64,000 nucleotides of DNA from Cotesia glomerata (GCF_020080835.1 NC_058164.1:3242666-3306665), one strand, 5' to 3'. Counted from the stretch's first letter, positions 11,571-24,198 are shown. Numbers and translations: made by a program. Notes: generated by a model from the sequence alone, not told the origin.

Positions 11571-12583
11571 AGTAATAATGCGTGCATATATATATATATA
11601 TGCATGTATATCATTATATACATATATATATACAGGGTGAAAATTCCATATGCCCGCGGTGATAACCAGCCGAAATTATACCAATTCCCGAGCACTCTAT
11701 GGTACTCAATATTGACTTATGCATTTAAAATGCCAGTCCGAAATTAACACAATAGAGGATAGAAGAGGACGGAGAAAGAGGTCCGAGCTACTGTCGGGAC
11801 TTTGGGAGTTTAAATGGGTTGTATATGTTATATATAACTATATATATATACATATAGGTGTATTTGTTTGTATGTGTGTCCGAGAGATAAAGACAGACGC
11901 GACCACATACGAGGCCACATAGTTTGATCAAACTGTATAGCAACCGATCGTGTATTGGCAATACCAACTAAACTGAACGTTACGTTTGCTGGTTCAACAT
12001 CAAGTCGCAATTGACTTGTACACGTTAATTCAGTCCGATTTCGAGCTAATATCTCTCCAGGAATTCAAATTTTGGGTCGCTGTGTTTGTTTTACGATATG
12101 AGGCATACAAATAATTTTGTACTTTTTTGAACCAATTTGCTTTGAAGAAAAATTTTACGCTATTTTGGTTTTTAATAAGTTGATTATTCATCTGTCTGTT
12201 TCAATTGAATATAAGGTATATTTTACCGGATATTAAGCCAAGCATTGAATGTTAAATTGTAGCTTATTTAATAGTTTAGGTACGGAATAGTAATCATGTC
12301 AGTGGTATTGCTAGAACTAAACTACGCTATGACTGCCAATATCACAGATCATGGTCTATTACTGCAGATACAACTATCTACTGCTGTGCCCATAAGTACT
12401 ACGCACTAATAAGGTTATTCAACTCAGAAGTTAGGCAAGCATACGATCCAATTTTGACTGATTGTCAAGGCACACATATCTGCTCTGTTTACGGATATCA
12501 ATCATGCATGGTTTGCAGTATAATTGAATTATAGTTCAATAAAATAAAAAATATAGTTTATTAGCAGCCCAAACTAAAGAATA
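11570..12583. other. Unique mixed-composition stretch with TA microsatellites
   Basis: TA-rich tracts lie at 11586-11631 and 11826-11855. CAGGGTGAAAATTCC at 11633 resembles a mariner-type end but no partner end is seen. Short ORFs at 11559-12010 run on both strands and read through the TA tracts; none looks like a protein. The sequence around 11880-12500 is compositionally normal and could be regulatory. Confidence 0.35.
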
Positions 12584-12626
12584 ACCCCATGAAAAAAAAA
12601 AAATATGTCGAAATAAATCAAAAATA

Positions 12627-12848
12627 CACTGAAAAAAAATTTAACTTGAATCAAGATGAAAATTCTTGAACCAAGAAAATAATTTTGAAGAGTTTCACTG
12701 TCTTGAATCAAGACGAAAAATTCTTGAATCAACTAAAAGTTACTTAAGCCAAGAAAAATTTCTTAGTTTAAGAATTTTTCTATTCAAATTAAGAAGATAA
12801 ATTTCTTCAAAAATATTTACTTGATTCAAGCAAATTTTTTTTTCTGTG
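12627..12848. mobile_element. W6 element, copy 1
   Basis: Ends CACTGAAAAAAAATTTAACT and AAATTTTTTTTTCTGTG, each flanked by TA. The 222-bp body is made of CTTGAATCAAG/CTTGATTCAAG words repeated in both directions with TTCTTGAA links. No coding content. Copy 2 lies at 45624-46319. Confidence 0.75.
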
Positions 12849-13296
12849 TATATTATAAATATATTAAAAATATATTAATTATGTATAGTAAATATATTTT
12901 TAATAACTAACTTTTGGCCGATTTTCATATATATTTTACATATTTCAAATCGACGGTCTAATTAGCAATTGGTCTAACTCTTTATTTTTGAGAGGGTGAT
13001 TTTTTAATTTTTTAATGTAGCAATAGTCTAATTATAAATTTTTTGAATGATTCAAACCAACATATTACACCTCTATTAGATATTAAATTGTTTTTTTAAG
13101 TGATAATAAATTTTAAACTAATTGTTTTTTTGTACAAATGGAAGATTCTCTAAAATGGAGTTAGACAATTTGCTAATTAGAACGTCGAAATACATTTTAG
13201 ATATATTCAAAATACATTTAAAACATATATGAAAATCGGCCAAAAGTTAGTTATTAAAAATATATTTACTATACATATTTTTTATATATTTTTAAT

Positions 13297-13360
13297 AAGG
13301 TAAAAGCCCCAATATATGATCATGTACCAGTATATGATCATATATTGAGGCTTTTACCTT
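13297..13360. repeat. 64-bp near-perfect palindrome
   Basis: AAGGTAAAAGCCCCAATATA is mirrored by TATATTGAGGCTTTTACCTT, with ATGATCATG/ATGATCAT inside. It would form a long hairpin and may be a very small foldback element. Confidence 0.75.
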
Positions 13361-13391
13361 ATATTTAAAATATATTTTTTTTTCACGGGAG

Positions 13392-13586
13392 TAGGAAATA
13401 ATTTTGAATAATTTTAAAAATAAACATGCACAGCGTTAGTGGCTTTTTATTTGTCTTCTCATTTCGGCTCACTAATTTTTCAGCGAATTGGGAATTGATC
13501 AATTAGGACGACATTTTTCGGTAAGAAATCAACCTGTTCTCATCCACTTTTCCATTTTTTTTACAATCGTACAAGTTAGCAAAACA

Positions 13587-13652
<66 letters not shown>

Positions 13653-14159
13653 GCACTTTTCAGATTATTTTAGCCCAAAAGTGCAGTAGTTTTAAATATT
13701 ATTCCCGTAAAATTTTTAATTTCACAAAATCCATTTGTTCTATGGCGCAATTACAGCAAAAAACTCCAGAGCTTACACTGGATTGTTTTATAAAAAATAA
13801 ATGAACAAACACATGCAATCCATCAGAACAGAGAAACGAGTCATAAAAGCTTTTCCACACAACCTCTAGTTTATATAAAATTCATCAAACGACGCAATAT
13901 GCGAGGATAGATAATCATTAAAAATGAACGTTCTCTGAAAACGTTGCTGCAATACAAGCTTTGTGCCAAATATTCTTCTATCCCAGAAAATTGTATGAAA
14001 TTTTTGAAAGTCTCAATTTCCTTATTTTCTAATTCCATTTTTTTCCATTATCATAATAACAAGCAACAGCCAATAGATCGTTCAAAGCTGGTGAATTTTC
14101 CAAGCAACAACTTATCTCCAACCCACTAAAATTTATTGACAGTTAAACGTAAACGATCT
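13392..14159. other. Unique stretch with (ATT)n microsatellite
   Basis: (ATT)n occupies about 13587-13652. The 61-aa ORFs at 13488 and 13944 are low-complexity or chance. No gene assigned. Confidence 0.35.
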
Positions 14160-15200
14160 TCCTCCAGAAACTCTTATTTGTCGTCTCTTCGTTAAGTGGT
14201 AAATCTTGTCTTCGATAGGGTCCGACTGCGAAGAAGTGGCCCTGGTGTGAGTGACTAAAGTTGATAGCGGTTAGTGCTTTGCAGAAACTGAATAGACTGA
14301 GAGGTACTTTGAAACTTTGACGTCACACAATCTCGATCGAATTCCAGGAGCCGCAAAATCTAGTATAGTTCTGGCATATACCCACCAAACTCGTCGTAAA
14401 TGTACAGCGACATACATCTTTGCTTTTCTCTTCCTCTTCCATCCTCAACATAGATATCCTGACTCGCCAACTATAACTGTATAATATACAAACACTAATA
14501 CGTACTATACATTCGCATGAATAAGGAGGATGCGATAGAGTGAGCAGTAGGAGGAACACAGTAACGAGCAAACTATTGAGGGCAAGGAAGGGTAAGGGAC
14601 AGAACCCGTACATACAACGCAAAGGGACGACACCGTGGTAGATACATAATGCAAACAGTTTGGGCCATACCATCATCTTCCTCTTCCTCATCCACCCAGT
14701 CACAAGTTTAACTTAGTTTGCTTCCCAGGTTGGGGTAATTGCATTTACTCTGACGTCGCTACACGGACGTGTGTCCATGTAGGTATCCTAGTATGTAGAA
14801 TCCATGGATCCACCTTCTCTCTTGCTATCCAGTTTCCTTCTTCGTTCTGCCACGGTTCGCTGCTTACGCAGGAGACTATGATGGTATTAGGCACAGAAAC
14901 TGGGTAGAGTATCCTTGAAACGGTCCAAGATTTCCAAAACTCTGTTCATGGTCCGAGTTAAGCTTCGATGCTGACATCGATGAAGCAGAGGGTAATATGA
15001 AGAAATGAAGGATGCAAAAATGACTGAAAGTTTGTTTTAGTTTGAGAAATACGTCTTTGAGAAAGTTTTAAACTGGTGTGAGGTGAGTTCCATATCTCGC
15101 TCATTGGTACATTGTGATTTTCAGGAAAGTTCACGAGTACGAATCTAGAATTCATGATTTGGTGAATACGCTTGCAAAGGATGATATTTCTGCATGTGAC
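14160..15200. other. Unique island of near-balanced composition
   Basis: About 1 kb with clearly higher GC than the flanks and no repeats. It contains a reverse ORF of 126 codons (14323-14703), rich in Cys, Leu and Ser, with an acidic MEEEEKSKD stretch; no family is recognised and no start or splice context supports it. Good candidate for conserved regulatory or untranslated sequence; a host exon is possible but unproved. Confidence 0.35.
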
Positions 15201-15990
15201 TAGGGTAACAATCGCAAATGTGCTGCTTTAGATTGAGTCCTATTGTAGAATGTTATTAAGTATGTTACTCGACATTTTTGTTTCGGGTTCTTTGTATGCA
15301 AATTCGTCAGATACTCTGGTAATTATTAATTAAACACGTTATAAATTTGTACCAACTATTATTCGATTAGGGAAATTTGATAACTCAGTTGTTTAATTAA
15401 GTGTTTGAATGAGAATAACTGTGTCAAAAACAGTTTCGTTGATGGAAATTAAGGAATAATTCGAAGATACAAGTTTATAAAATTTGCAACAATCCAAGCG
15501 TACATAAGACGTATTTATATGCGCTCAGCTATAAAATGAAACTTTTATTAACCTGTTATCTTTCGAATGGAATATACAAGAACTACGGTAGTTGTAAAAG
15601 GAACTTTGGTACTCTCACTTGCTTGGATAAAATGAAAATAAAAGTTTATATGCTGCAAATAGGCGATTAATGCTAATAAAAAGTCAACTGTCTCATAAAA
15701 GCCCAATATAATTCAAATTATAAATATTTACTTAAACGGAGAAGCTGATGGTAATTAATGTCAAGACTTATTATATTTGAAATTTAATTATTTCTACAAA
15801 GTATATCATTAACGGGTAATTTTCACCCTCACTCTCACTCAGAAGTATTAACGCAAATTTTCTACCTCATATTTCTCAGAGAGTTTTACCAAGTCAAACA
15901 TTTGCTCCCGCAAAGCCAACAAAACGTCATTTCTTCTTCCAAGTTTCATATTTTACTATAAAAATATAAATAAATAAACAGACGCTGATA
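15201..15990. other. Unique AT-rich stretch, no gene seen
   Basis: No ORF of note and no repeats shared with the rest of the window. Confidence 0.3.
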
Positions 15991-17040
15991 ATTATTTTCG
16001 GTAATTGGATGATATTTTGTGGAGTAGATAGATGAATCGTTTATTTGAGAAACCCCATAAGTAATATTTTTTTCGAAATCAGGTTTATTGCATTTTTCGG
16101 TCCTTTGAATTTCCTCTTACTTATACCGGCACCAAAAAATATTAAATCCGTGTTGAAGACCTAACCAATCGGTCGAATAAACATTCAATTTCAAAATTCT
16201 AAAAATAAATTTCTTTTTGTTTTTTTTTTTTTTTTTTTTTTTTTTTCAAAAGATGATTTATTATAATTTTCGTTAATTGTAGTTCCAATATATATTTTGT
16301 ACTTTAATTTATAAATATAATAAATGATTGACGGAGAAAAATTTAAAAAGTAAATTAATAATTTTATTACTATTTTGTTCGTTTTGGTGAGAGACCCCAT
16401 AAGTCAATCAATAACTTCAAATCATTATTATGAATAGTAGTAATTAAAAACCAAATTTTTTCATGCTCGGATATTTTTTTGGGATACTAATATTATTATT
16501 ATTTTAGCACGTTGTATATAGAAAATTAAAAGCATAAATAATTTAACATAAACAAAATAACATTTATCAAAATAGTAAAATTTAATATAAATACATAGTC
16601 AATTGAGTAAAAACATTCGGTAGTAAAATGTCTAAAAAAAAAAAGAAAAAACCAAAAACAATAATAATCTAGAAATTATTATTGAGATTTTAAATTGTAA
16701 TCATATTATCAACTGACGTTGGATATATGTTAAATAATTTGTATTATATATTAATTGAATAAATGTCTGATGATGCCTGTAAGAACAACAGGCGAAATAT
16801 CGCATAGAAATATTAAATAAGAGTGTGTTAGACTGGATTGCCAATATACCCACAACCACAAATAAATTATCATTATTATTATTCGTTATTGGTTCATGAT
16901 GATAATGCAAACTTAACCGAGAAAAATATTTTTTACTTCTCCTGAAAAATTTAGTATTTTTTACTTATAGGGTTTCTTAAATAAACGATTCAATTATTTT
17001 CAGTAATTGGATGATATATTTTGTGGAGTGTATAGATGAA
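15991..17040. mobile_element. D1 inverted-repeat element flanked by ~45-bp direct repeats
   Basis: GAATCGTTTATTTGAGAAAC and CCCATAAGTAA at 16034-16064 are mirrored at 16961-16991, giving about 30-bp inverted repeats. Outside them is an imperfect direct repeat of about 45 bp: 15991-16036 and 16993-17040 share GTAATTGGATGATAT and TTGTGGAG. The interior holds a 25-bp T run (about 16222-16246) and an AT-rich body; the 69-aa ORFs at 16191 and 16701 carry no recognisable domain. Confidence 0.55.
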
Positions 17041-18224
17041 TTAATCAATCAAAAGATATTGTTAGCTTATTAAACGGACAATAAATTAATAATTGGGCGA
17101 CGATCAGCGAGTATATATATTAAAAGAGTGATAATGAGTTAACAGAGGTGTGAAATTGTGAAATTGGGCCAATACTATCTCAATAGATAAATGATGCGGC
17201 GTGTGTGCTGTCAATCCGAGCATAGAATACATGCAAGAGACAAGCTGGGTAATTTGACCTCCTTACGCATCATCACCGTTTGTCACTTGACACAGGATCA
17301 TCCGCTATTCTCGGTACACACAATCAACCCCTTGACGTTGAAAACAATTTCAACGAGCTTCTATTAAATTGTATCTGTACACTAACAATTATTTTTGATT
17401 AAAAATGATTCCATTAATCTGGTCTGAATTTTTAAATTTTTATATAAAATTTATTAATCAAGGTATGATTAATGATCAAGTTATAGTTTAGCTGAAAAAT
17501 GTCCGTCAGATGAGAAAGAAAAAAAAAACATTTATTCAGCTATACATCATGCTGAAAATATAAACAATAATTTATGCGCGACAATGAGGATACATACACA
17601 CTACATACGATTTCTTTATATGTTTTGTGCATACGTGTTGAGTAGTCTCGGACAATACTTCCCTCTGTGAATTTCCAGGAGTGTGTAAGTGTGTTGGTGA
17701 AAGAATGAAATGAATGCACATAGATCGAGGAAAAGAGAGAACGAACGAGTAGTTGTTACCGCGGGATGAAAAGTAGAGAAACAAAACAATGAAAAGAAAT
17801 GGCGACAGCCGGTTTAATTAAACGCATCGTCAGCCTTGTATTGCAAGAGTCTATGGTCCAAGCTATGGGGAACATGTAGATGCAGATGTAAATGTAGCTG
17901 TACCGCTCTTTCTCTCTACATGTGTGATTTGACGTGAGCTGCACGCATGACGTGTGCCCATATGCATTTTATTTACTGACAACGGCTCTCGTCATTGTTT
18001 CAGCTATTGTACAACGGATGACGAGTCACGCGTGCTCATACCGCCCTACGAGTAAATAAAAAAGATGTGCGACGGCAAAACGGTAACGTTGAAATCGCTT
18101 ACTAAGGATCTAGTTTTTCGCTAATTTTGTGACGATAGCGCATGAGCTTACGATGCAAAAGAGAATTGTTTGTTTTTATGAATAAAAAATTTTTTATAAA
18201 TATTTTGCAATCGCTAATAGATGA
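17041..18224. other. Unique stretch with GC-richer islands
   Basis: Bases 17140-17345 and 17570-18070 have mixed, non-repetitive composition (for example GACGAGTCACGCGTGCTCAT near 18019). Overlapping reverse ORFs of 62-70 aa at 17572-17944 share no recognised domain. Possible regulatory sequence; nothing assigned. Confidence 0.35.
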
Positions 18225-19266
18225 CTAGCAACCTTGCAGTCACTATGTGACTGCCGTGACTTGTGAAATATACATAAATAAAATTTTGCTTTATTAAATA
18301 ATGACTTTTGTTAAATTGCACTGTACTTTTTTAACTATTGACATTTTTAAAGATATGAGCTCATCCCGATGTTACACTTATCAAGAGCTTTCATTTGAGT
18401 ACCCACATGCATTTTTGATATATTTTTCATATATACATATATAAATATAAATATATAAAATATATGAAAAATTGATGTGGGTACTCAAATGAAAGGTCTC
18501 GATGAGTGTAACATCGGGATGAGCTTATATCTTTAAAAATATCATTAGTTGATAATATACAAAGTCATTTCTTAATTTTGTTAAATTGCAATGTACTTTC
18601 TTAACTATTGCCATTTTTAAAGATATAAACTCATCCCGATGTTACAATTATCAAGAGCTTTCATTTGAGTACCCACATGCATTTTTGATATATTTTTCAT
18701 ATATACATATACATATATAAATATATAAAATATATGAAAAATTGATGTGGGTACTTAAATGAAAGGTCTCGATGAGTGTAATATCGGGATGAGCTTATAT
18801 CATACAAAATGTCAATATTTCACAAAATACAAGGTCATTTCTTAATTATTGACATTTTTAAAGATATAAGCTCATCCCGATATAACACTCTTCAAGAGCT
18901 CTCATTTGAATACCCACATGCATTTTGATATATTTTTCATATATATATATATATGAAAAATTAATGTGGGTACTCAATTGAAAGGTCTCAATGAGTGTAA
19001 TATCATGATGAGCTTATATCTTTAAAAATGTCAATAGTTCACGAGATACAAGGTCATTTCTTAATTATGTATCTTGAGATAGAGCATTTTCGAATGCAGC
19101 CTAAATACTTATCATCATAAATTTACTATTGGTGAGAATGATGTGAAACCATGAAAAGTCACAACTCCAGGTCAAGACTTTTCCAACGATATCAAATTTA
19201 ACCATAAAAACCCATTTTATAAATACACTGGCCACAAAATTTTGCTTATTCTCTTAATAATATAGA
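18225..19266 (-). mobile_element. HelP Helitron-like element with three hairpin units
   Basis: Read on the minus strand it starts A|TCTATATTATTAAGAG (right edge, 19266) and ends CTAG|T (18225-18228). An 8-bp-stem hairpin GCAGTCAC-ATA-GTGACTGC (18236-18254) lies a few bases before the end. A 5' TC, a 3' CTRR with a subterminal hairpin, insertion between A and T, and no target duplication are the Helitron hallmarks. The body holds three self-complementary units at about 18336-18548, 18604-18819 and 18846-19035, each with GAGTACCCACAT and ATGTGGGTACT arms. No Rep/helicase, so it is non-autonomous. Confidence 0.75.
18236..18254 (-). terminator. Helitron 3' terminal hairpin
   Basis: GCAGTCACTATGTGACTGC on the plus strand: an 8-bp perfect stem with a 3-nt loop, 7 bases from CTAG. 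In Helitrons this hairpin is the rolling-circle transposition terminator; the role here is inferred from that. Confidence 0.7.
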
Positions 19267-20440
19267 TTAAATTGGAAAATTTACGATTTAACTCACTCTG
19301 TTACATATACAAAATTTTATTTTGATAGAAATGATTTAAGATAAAAATATTTATCATTCTTTCATGAAGAGCATCCTCTTTGAGGCGTGCAATATTAGTA
19401 TACGTATCAATAAATTTTTTGGTAACAATATTTTGATACGGTGTTTATCCGCCATGTTTGTAGATAGTGAAATAGTTTTCTATAACATATCTATGTACAT
19501 TTGATACATGATATTATTTAAATAAATACACTTTGAGATACGTGTTATTTATTTACTCGTTTGATGTTCAAATGTAACTGATACGCCCGTAAATAAACAC
19601 GCAGCGTCTATTTATATGGAAAATGGTAAACACTCAATAACCCTTTTTGTAGAATCAATATTTCATTTTAACGTTGATGTGTTTAATTATTTGTGTTATG
19701 CTTGTGATAAATATTAGCATTAAATAGGTATTTGGCATCGCATACGGTTTTCTAAAAAAGGAAAAATTACACTTGTATTAATTACATCGATTAATCTTCA
19801 AAAAGAAATATCTTTCAAGGACCAATATCTCGAAATCTGAAAATAGTTCAAGTAATAAAAAAACGAGTCATTCCAGTATATCTCTTTGCTGAAAGTTCAA
19901 AAAAACTAAATTTTCTGTCCAGTTTTCCTCTCGAAAATTTATTTCAAACAGAAGTAATGGTAGAAAAAAAAAATTATAAACCGTATCATCAATTCACTCC
20001 GATAAAATGAAATCCAAAGAGAGTAAAAAAAACCTCAACATTTATTTGATCTATTTTTCAGTTGCTTACTCAAACGGATTTAAAAGTTTGTCAAGCGAAA
20101 AAAACCATATTCAACACGATTACATCCATATGTGTTTATTTGACCCAATAAGTTGACAATTTTATTTAGTCCCTGGCGCCCACTGACCCAAAGCCATCTA
20201 TAAATTTCAATTTGCAATTTTTCTCTATCATCTAACAATAATTTTCTTTATTCATTCTACAAAACTAAAAAAATAAAATTCAATTAGTCACTATTTCAAC
20301 TATTAAAATCAAGCAAGCCTCTACTCACAATTCGTGACATTATTTCTGGCAACTGAATGTTTGCTAAAAACGTCTCTTTAAACAGAAACATACTGAGTTT
20401 ATTTATATTTCCGGGGAAAAAATAAAAATAAAAAAAAAAT
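19267..20440. other. Unique AT-rich stretch, no gene seen
   Basis: No repeats shared with the window and no ORF over 60 codons. Nothing assigned. Confidence 0.3.
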
Positions 20441-21685
20441 CGTATTTAGGAAAATACGTAACACTTTTTACGGCTTTTTTCAATGAATGAGAAAAGTACA
20501 TTCAGGAAAAACGTGAATAAACAGAGCCTGCCGTTGTGTGTTGTTGTAACCAATGAATAGAAGAAACCGGAGAGAAAATGTGAAAATAGTTCTGGGCTTA
20601 ACAAAAATTGAATAAAAAGGGAAAATAAATAGATGGCAAAGGTAAATAAAATAATGCAGACAAAAAAATGTTGCGCTTTAGAAGCGAGGTTACGCAAAAA
20701 AGGTTTGACGGTGTCAGGCAAATGCGATTGTAAAAACCGCGTAAAAAAGTTAAATAGAGACGAAAAAAAAATAAATAGCAAAAGGCGTGGACGAAAATCC
20801 AGCTTGAAAAGGTGGGAATGAAATTTAAAAAATACAAGTCACTCTTTATCTCGATTTTTCTTTTTTTTGGGCGCCAGTATATTCCAACGTCCTACCTTTC
20901 TGCAGTCAAGTCCCGATTCCTTTAACAACTCTGCTAGCCCATTTGCCCTTTTGAGAACGTCCTTTTTCTCCTGATCGGCGCAGCTACCCCCGAACTCTGC
21001 TCGGACTGGGGAAATTTATTCGTCTGCACAGCCCCTTAAATCACGGTGCGTCCTCACCACCCCTTGTACTGGGCCTTTGCACACTTATATATACCTATAT
21101 ACACGGTGGAGAGCTCGAAAAGGGAACAGCAGTGCATATTTTATTTTCAAAGCTGCCCGCATTGACAATTTGCAGTGGCGTTATGGAAATGCGCCGTCAC
21201 GTACGAGCCGAGTTGAAGGTGAAAAAAGTTGACACTCTATGTAGTAGACTATATACTAGTGTCTGTGTCTGTATCTGTGTGTGTGGATGTAAAAGAAGAG
21301 AAAAAAAATTTATGAAGAAAGGGAGGTAGGGAGAGTCGATGAAAAGAGAAATGAAAGAGAGTAGTGTTGTTCAGAGATGAAGTTTTGTCTTGTTGATTCT
21401 GCTGCGGGAGCTATTGTTGCGTATTGCTATTGCTGTGTAACATGTGCATATGATTTCGCGAACAGTGACTTTTCACCTCGCGAAATCACTGAGGCACTTC
21501 CGTTCTCAGCTCTGATGAGTTGTGACAGCTCGCATCACTCCACTTTTATTATGTTTTATTTTTGTTTTTCACATTGCAATTTGTATTGTTCATTTTTCCG
21601 AACTCCTACGAAATTATTTTTGTTCCGTCAGCTATTGTTTTTAAATCTTAATTTTTTTTGCATTCTATAAAGAATCGATGGTTTT
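20441..21685. other. Unique mixed-composition island
   Basis: The core at 20870-21130 is GC-rich for this window (for example CGGCGCAGCTACCCCCGAAC near 20976). ORFs of 62-111 aa occur on both strands in overlapping frames and are mostly K/R- or F/L-rich, which looks like chance. The CGCGAAATCACT repeat at 21455-21490 (TTTCGCGAACAGTGA / TCGCGAAATCACTG) forms a small inverted pair. Candidate regulatory or untranslated sequence. Confidence 0.35.
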
Positions 21686-22153
21686 TTAATCAGAATTATT
21701 TTTATTGAAATGAAACTTCTTTATCGACGTATGAGAGAAATTTTTTAGTAATGTAAAAAAATCGTCATGATTTTCAGTTACGCACCATGTTGTTTTTTTT
21801 TTATCAAAGTTCAGTATAGCAACGTAAAGAATAAATCTATTAAACATTATTAATTCTAAAAACAAATTAAATAATAATTTTAAAATAAAACAAAACACAA
21901 TTAGAAAATAAAAATATGTATATACGTACATCTTTTTTAATTATTCATTTCTAATGAATTATTTATTCATTTTGAATTCTATAAAATCATTGCATATTTA
22001 CAAGATTAACTGTCGTAATATAATTGTATTACTTTGAGTAGATAATTCCAATTATTTACTCATAACTTGTGTAATTGAGTAAGTTATTAAATATCTGCTT
22101 TGAATTATTTTTACTAAGTTATGACATGAAACATGAATACTAAAGTTTGTTAT
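21686..22153. other. Unique AT-rich stretch, no gene seen
   Basis: The 81-aa reverse ORF at 21686-21931 is F/N/K-rich low-complexity. Nothing assigned. Confidence 0.3.
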
Positions 22154-24032
22154 ATGGGTGATTCTCTGTAAGGATGTTTTTTGCTGTCCCAGGCATTTTT
22201 TTATTAGAAAAATTGTTATTTTGTTACTAAAAAAAATTTATTAGGAAAGTAAAAAACATTTCTATTTGAAGCATTGAAAACTAAAATGGGATAAATTTTG
22301 GTTTTTTTGCTATAAATTCGTAAACCACCGAAATGTCAGTCCCCTGGGCTATCCCAGTCCCAAAATTAAAACTTTAAGATTAAATTTTAAGTTATTCGTC
22401 AATAATATATAATTTGATCCATAATGTTTATAAACTTAATTAGTTAACTAACAATCTTCTTCAATAAAAAGTACCGAAAGTTAATTTGTTTCATTAAATT
22501 CATTAAACCAAAGTGTGTCCCAGGCATTTTAAGATCAGTCCCCTGCCAGAAGAACAAAGCCAAAAAAAAAATCTAACGTGTTATTTTACCTTTTGTAAGG
22601 TTTATAAGGATCTAACTAGCCGTAAGTTAATAACCATAGGGCTGTTAGCGCTTTATCGCCATTTTATTTAGTGTCAAAGCACCGTTTTTTCTGGAAATAT
22701 GTGTCTGGGCCACTTCAAATCTCAGTCCCCTGGCAGCTATTTTTTTTTTTTTTTTTTTTTTATTTATTGTTATTTGGCCATGGAGTCTAGGCTCCTTGCG
22801 GCCATCACAGATACAATTATTTAATACAAAAAGTATATGGTATAAATTTATAATCATATATAAAATATAAAAAGTAAAAAGTAAAAAGTAAATAATAATG
22901 CACTATCATTATCACATCATTACACATTTATCAATCAATCAGTTATTCTTTTAAATTCGACAGATAGAAATTAAAGCATGAACTCCGAAATTCCTTAAAA
23001 ATACATTCATTTGTACAGTCTATTGGTAGTTTATTCCACGCCCTTATTGCGCTAACAATGAACGACTTATCATATTTAACACTATTACAGTTAGGAAGTA
23101 CTAATAAGTCTTGTCTATCATCGCCTCTCCGGAATCTAGGTTCAATTGTAAGTAATTCCCTAAGAAATAGAGGCATCTGACGCATTTTAATTGCCTTGTA
23201 AATCAAGCAGCAATAAAAGAATTCACGTCTAGTTTTAAGTGTAAGCCAGCCTAAATCACGGTAATACGGAGTAACATGTTCATATCTGTTTATTTTAAAA
23301 ATATAGCGCACACAGGAATTTAACTTTCTTTGCATTTTAAGCTGTTGTTGTGCAGTTATATCGCTATAAACTGCAGCACAGTAATCAAAGATAGGCCGTA
23401 TTAAAGTGATAACAAGTTTTTTCCTCGCGCGTAAATTAAAAATGTTACCATACATTTTTAATTGTGCAAGAGTTCTCATACATCTATAACATACATCATT
23501 TACTTGTTCAGACCATGATAATCTATCATCTAAGATTACTCCTAGGTATTTTACTGATTTAGAGAAGTTAATTTCTATGGAATTTATCTTAATTTTAGGC
23601 GCTAAATTACGTAATTAATTGTCAACTTTAAATACACTTCCAAAAATTGCTGCTTTTGTTTTACAGGCATTTAATTTTAGACCATTTTTGTTTATAATTT
23701 ATTTATAAAATTGGATCCATAAGTCTTAATATTATTCTAATTAATGTAAACATTCATTGAGAACTTGAAAAGTTGAATGCATTGATATAGTTTGCTTGAT
23801 TTTTCTTAATTTGATAAAAAAAAAACAGTTCCCTGGCAAACAGTCCCCTGTGATGTTATATGGCAAAAAATACACAAATATCGAAAAAGCAAAAATTAAT
23901 TCGGCTGTTTATTTATTATAATTAAGCTGATAGTTTTGTAGCCCTTGTTAATTTTTTTTCTAATAAAATCAAAAATAATTTGGTCGGACAATTTTGTACA
24001 GATTTAAGACGTCCTTACAGAGAATCACCCAT
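22154..24032. mobile_element. X1 inverted-repeat element containing a LINE fragment
   Basis: Ends ATGGGTGATTCTCTGTAAGG and the matching CCTTACAGAGAATCACCCAT are inverted and flanked by TA-rich sequence. The arms contain several copies of CAGTCCCCTGG or CCCAGGCAT boxes (about 22187, 22338, 22518, 22722, 23838), an unusual repeated motif. The LINE at 22740-23695 was inserted later. Superfamily unknown. Confidence 0.65.
22740..23695 (-). pseudogene. LINE (CR1/Jockey-like) ORF2 C-terminal fragment, 5'-truncated
   Basis: Reverse-strand frame from about 23692 to 22943 gives NGLKLNACKTKAAIFGS, then VKYLGVILDDRLSW (both typical of the end of a non-LTR reverse transcriptase), then LIRPIFDYCAAVYSD and IRAWNKLPIDCT, ending SNLKE-stop. 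One in-frame TAA at 23615-23617 interrupts it, so it is dead. The 3' UTR carries GATGGCCGCAAGGAG and a 22-nt poly(A) (T run at 22740-22761), marking the 3' end. The 5' side is lost inside the reverse-transcriptase domain, as usual for LINE copies. Same family as the 3.9-kb fragment, from the shared GGCCGCAAG box and the C-terminal protein sequence. Confidence 0.88.
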
Positions 24033-24198
24033 ATAATTTTTGTAAACTGTTTAACTAATTTTTAGATTAAATAATGACAGAGTCTAAATAAATGACAACA
24101 ATGGTAATTATGATGCGATCATAATTGATGAAATACAATAATTATAATAAGAGCAATGATAAAATGAATTACTCATATTATTTGTATGCAAGTCTATA

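Larger units (their letters stand above)
12584..13391. mobile_element. W9 element with W6 inserted
   Basis: Imperfect ends CCCATGAAAAAAAA and TTTTTTTCACGGG, with possible TA on each side. The inner arms are inverted: ACTTTTGGCCGATTTTCATAT at about 12909 against ATATGAAAATCGGCCAAAAG at about 13228. A W6 element sits at 12627-12848. The boundaries of this one are less certain than those of the others. Confidence 0.5.

Noticed and set aside
11633..11660. Mariner-type terminal repeat (CAGGGTGAAAATTCC)
   Set aside because: No matching inverted end within the following few kilobases, so no element could be delimited.
14323..14703. 126-aa reverse ORF as a host gene
   Set aside because: No recognised domain, no flanking splice signals and unusual composition; kept only as a note in the island entry.
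20446..20837. Overlapping reverse ORFs of 111 and 79 aa
   Set aside because: Phe/Leu-rich in two overlapping frames with another ORF on the opposite strand; no domain or start context. Treated as chance.
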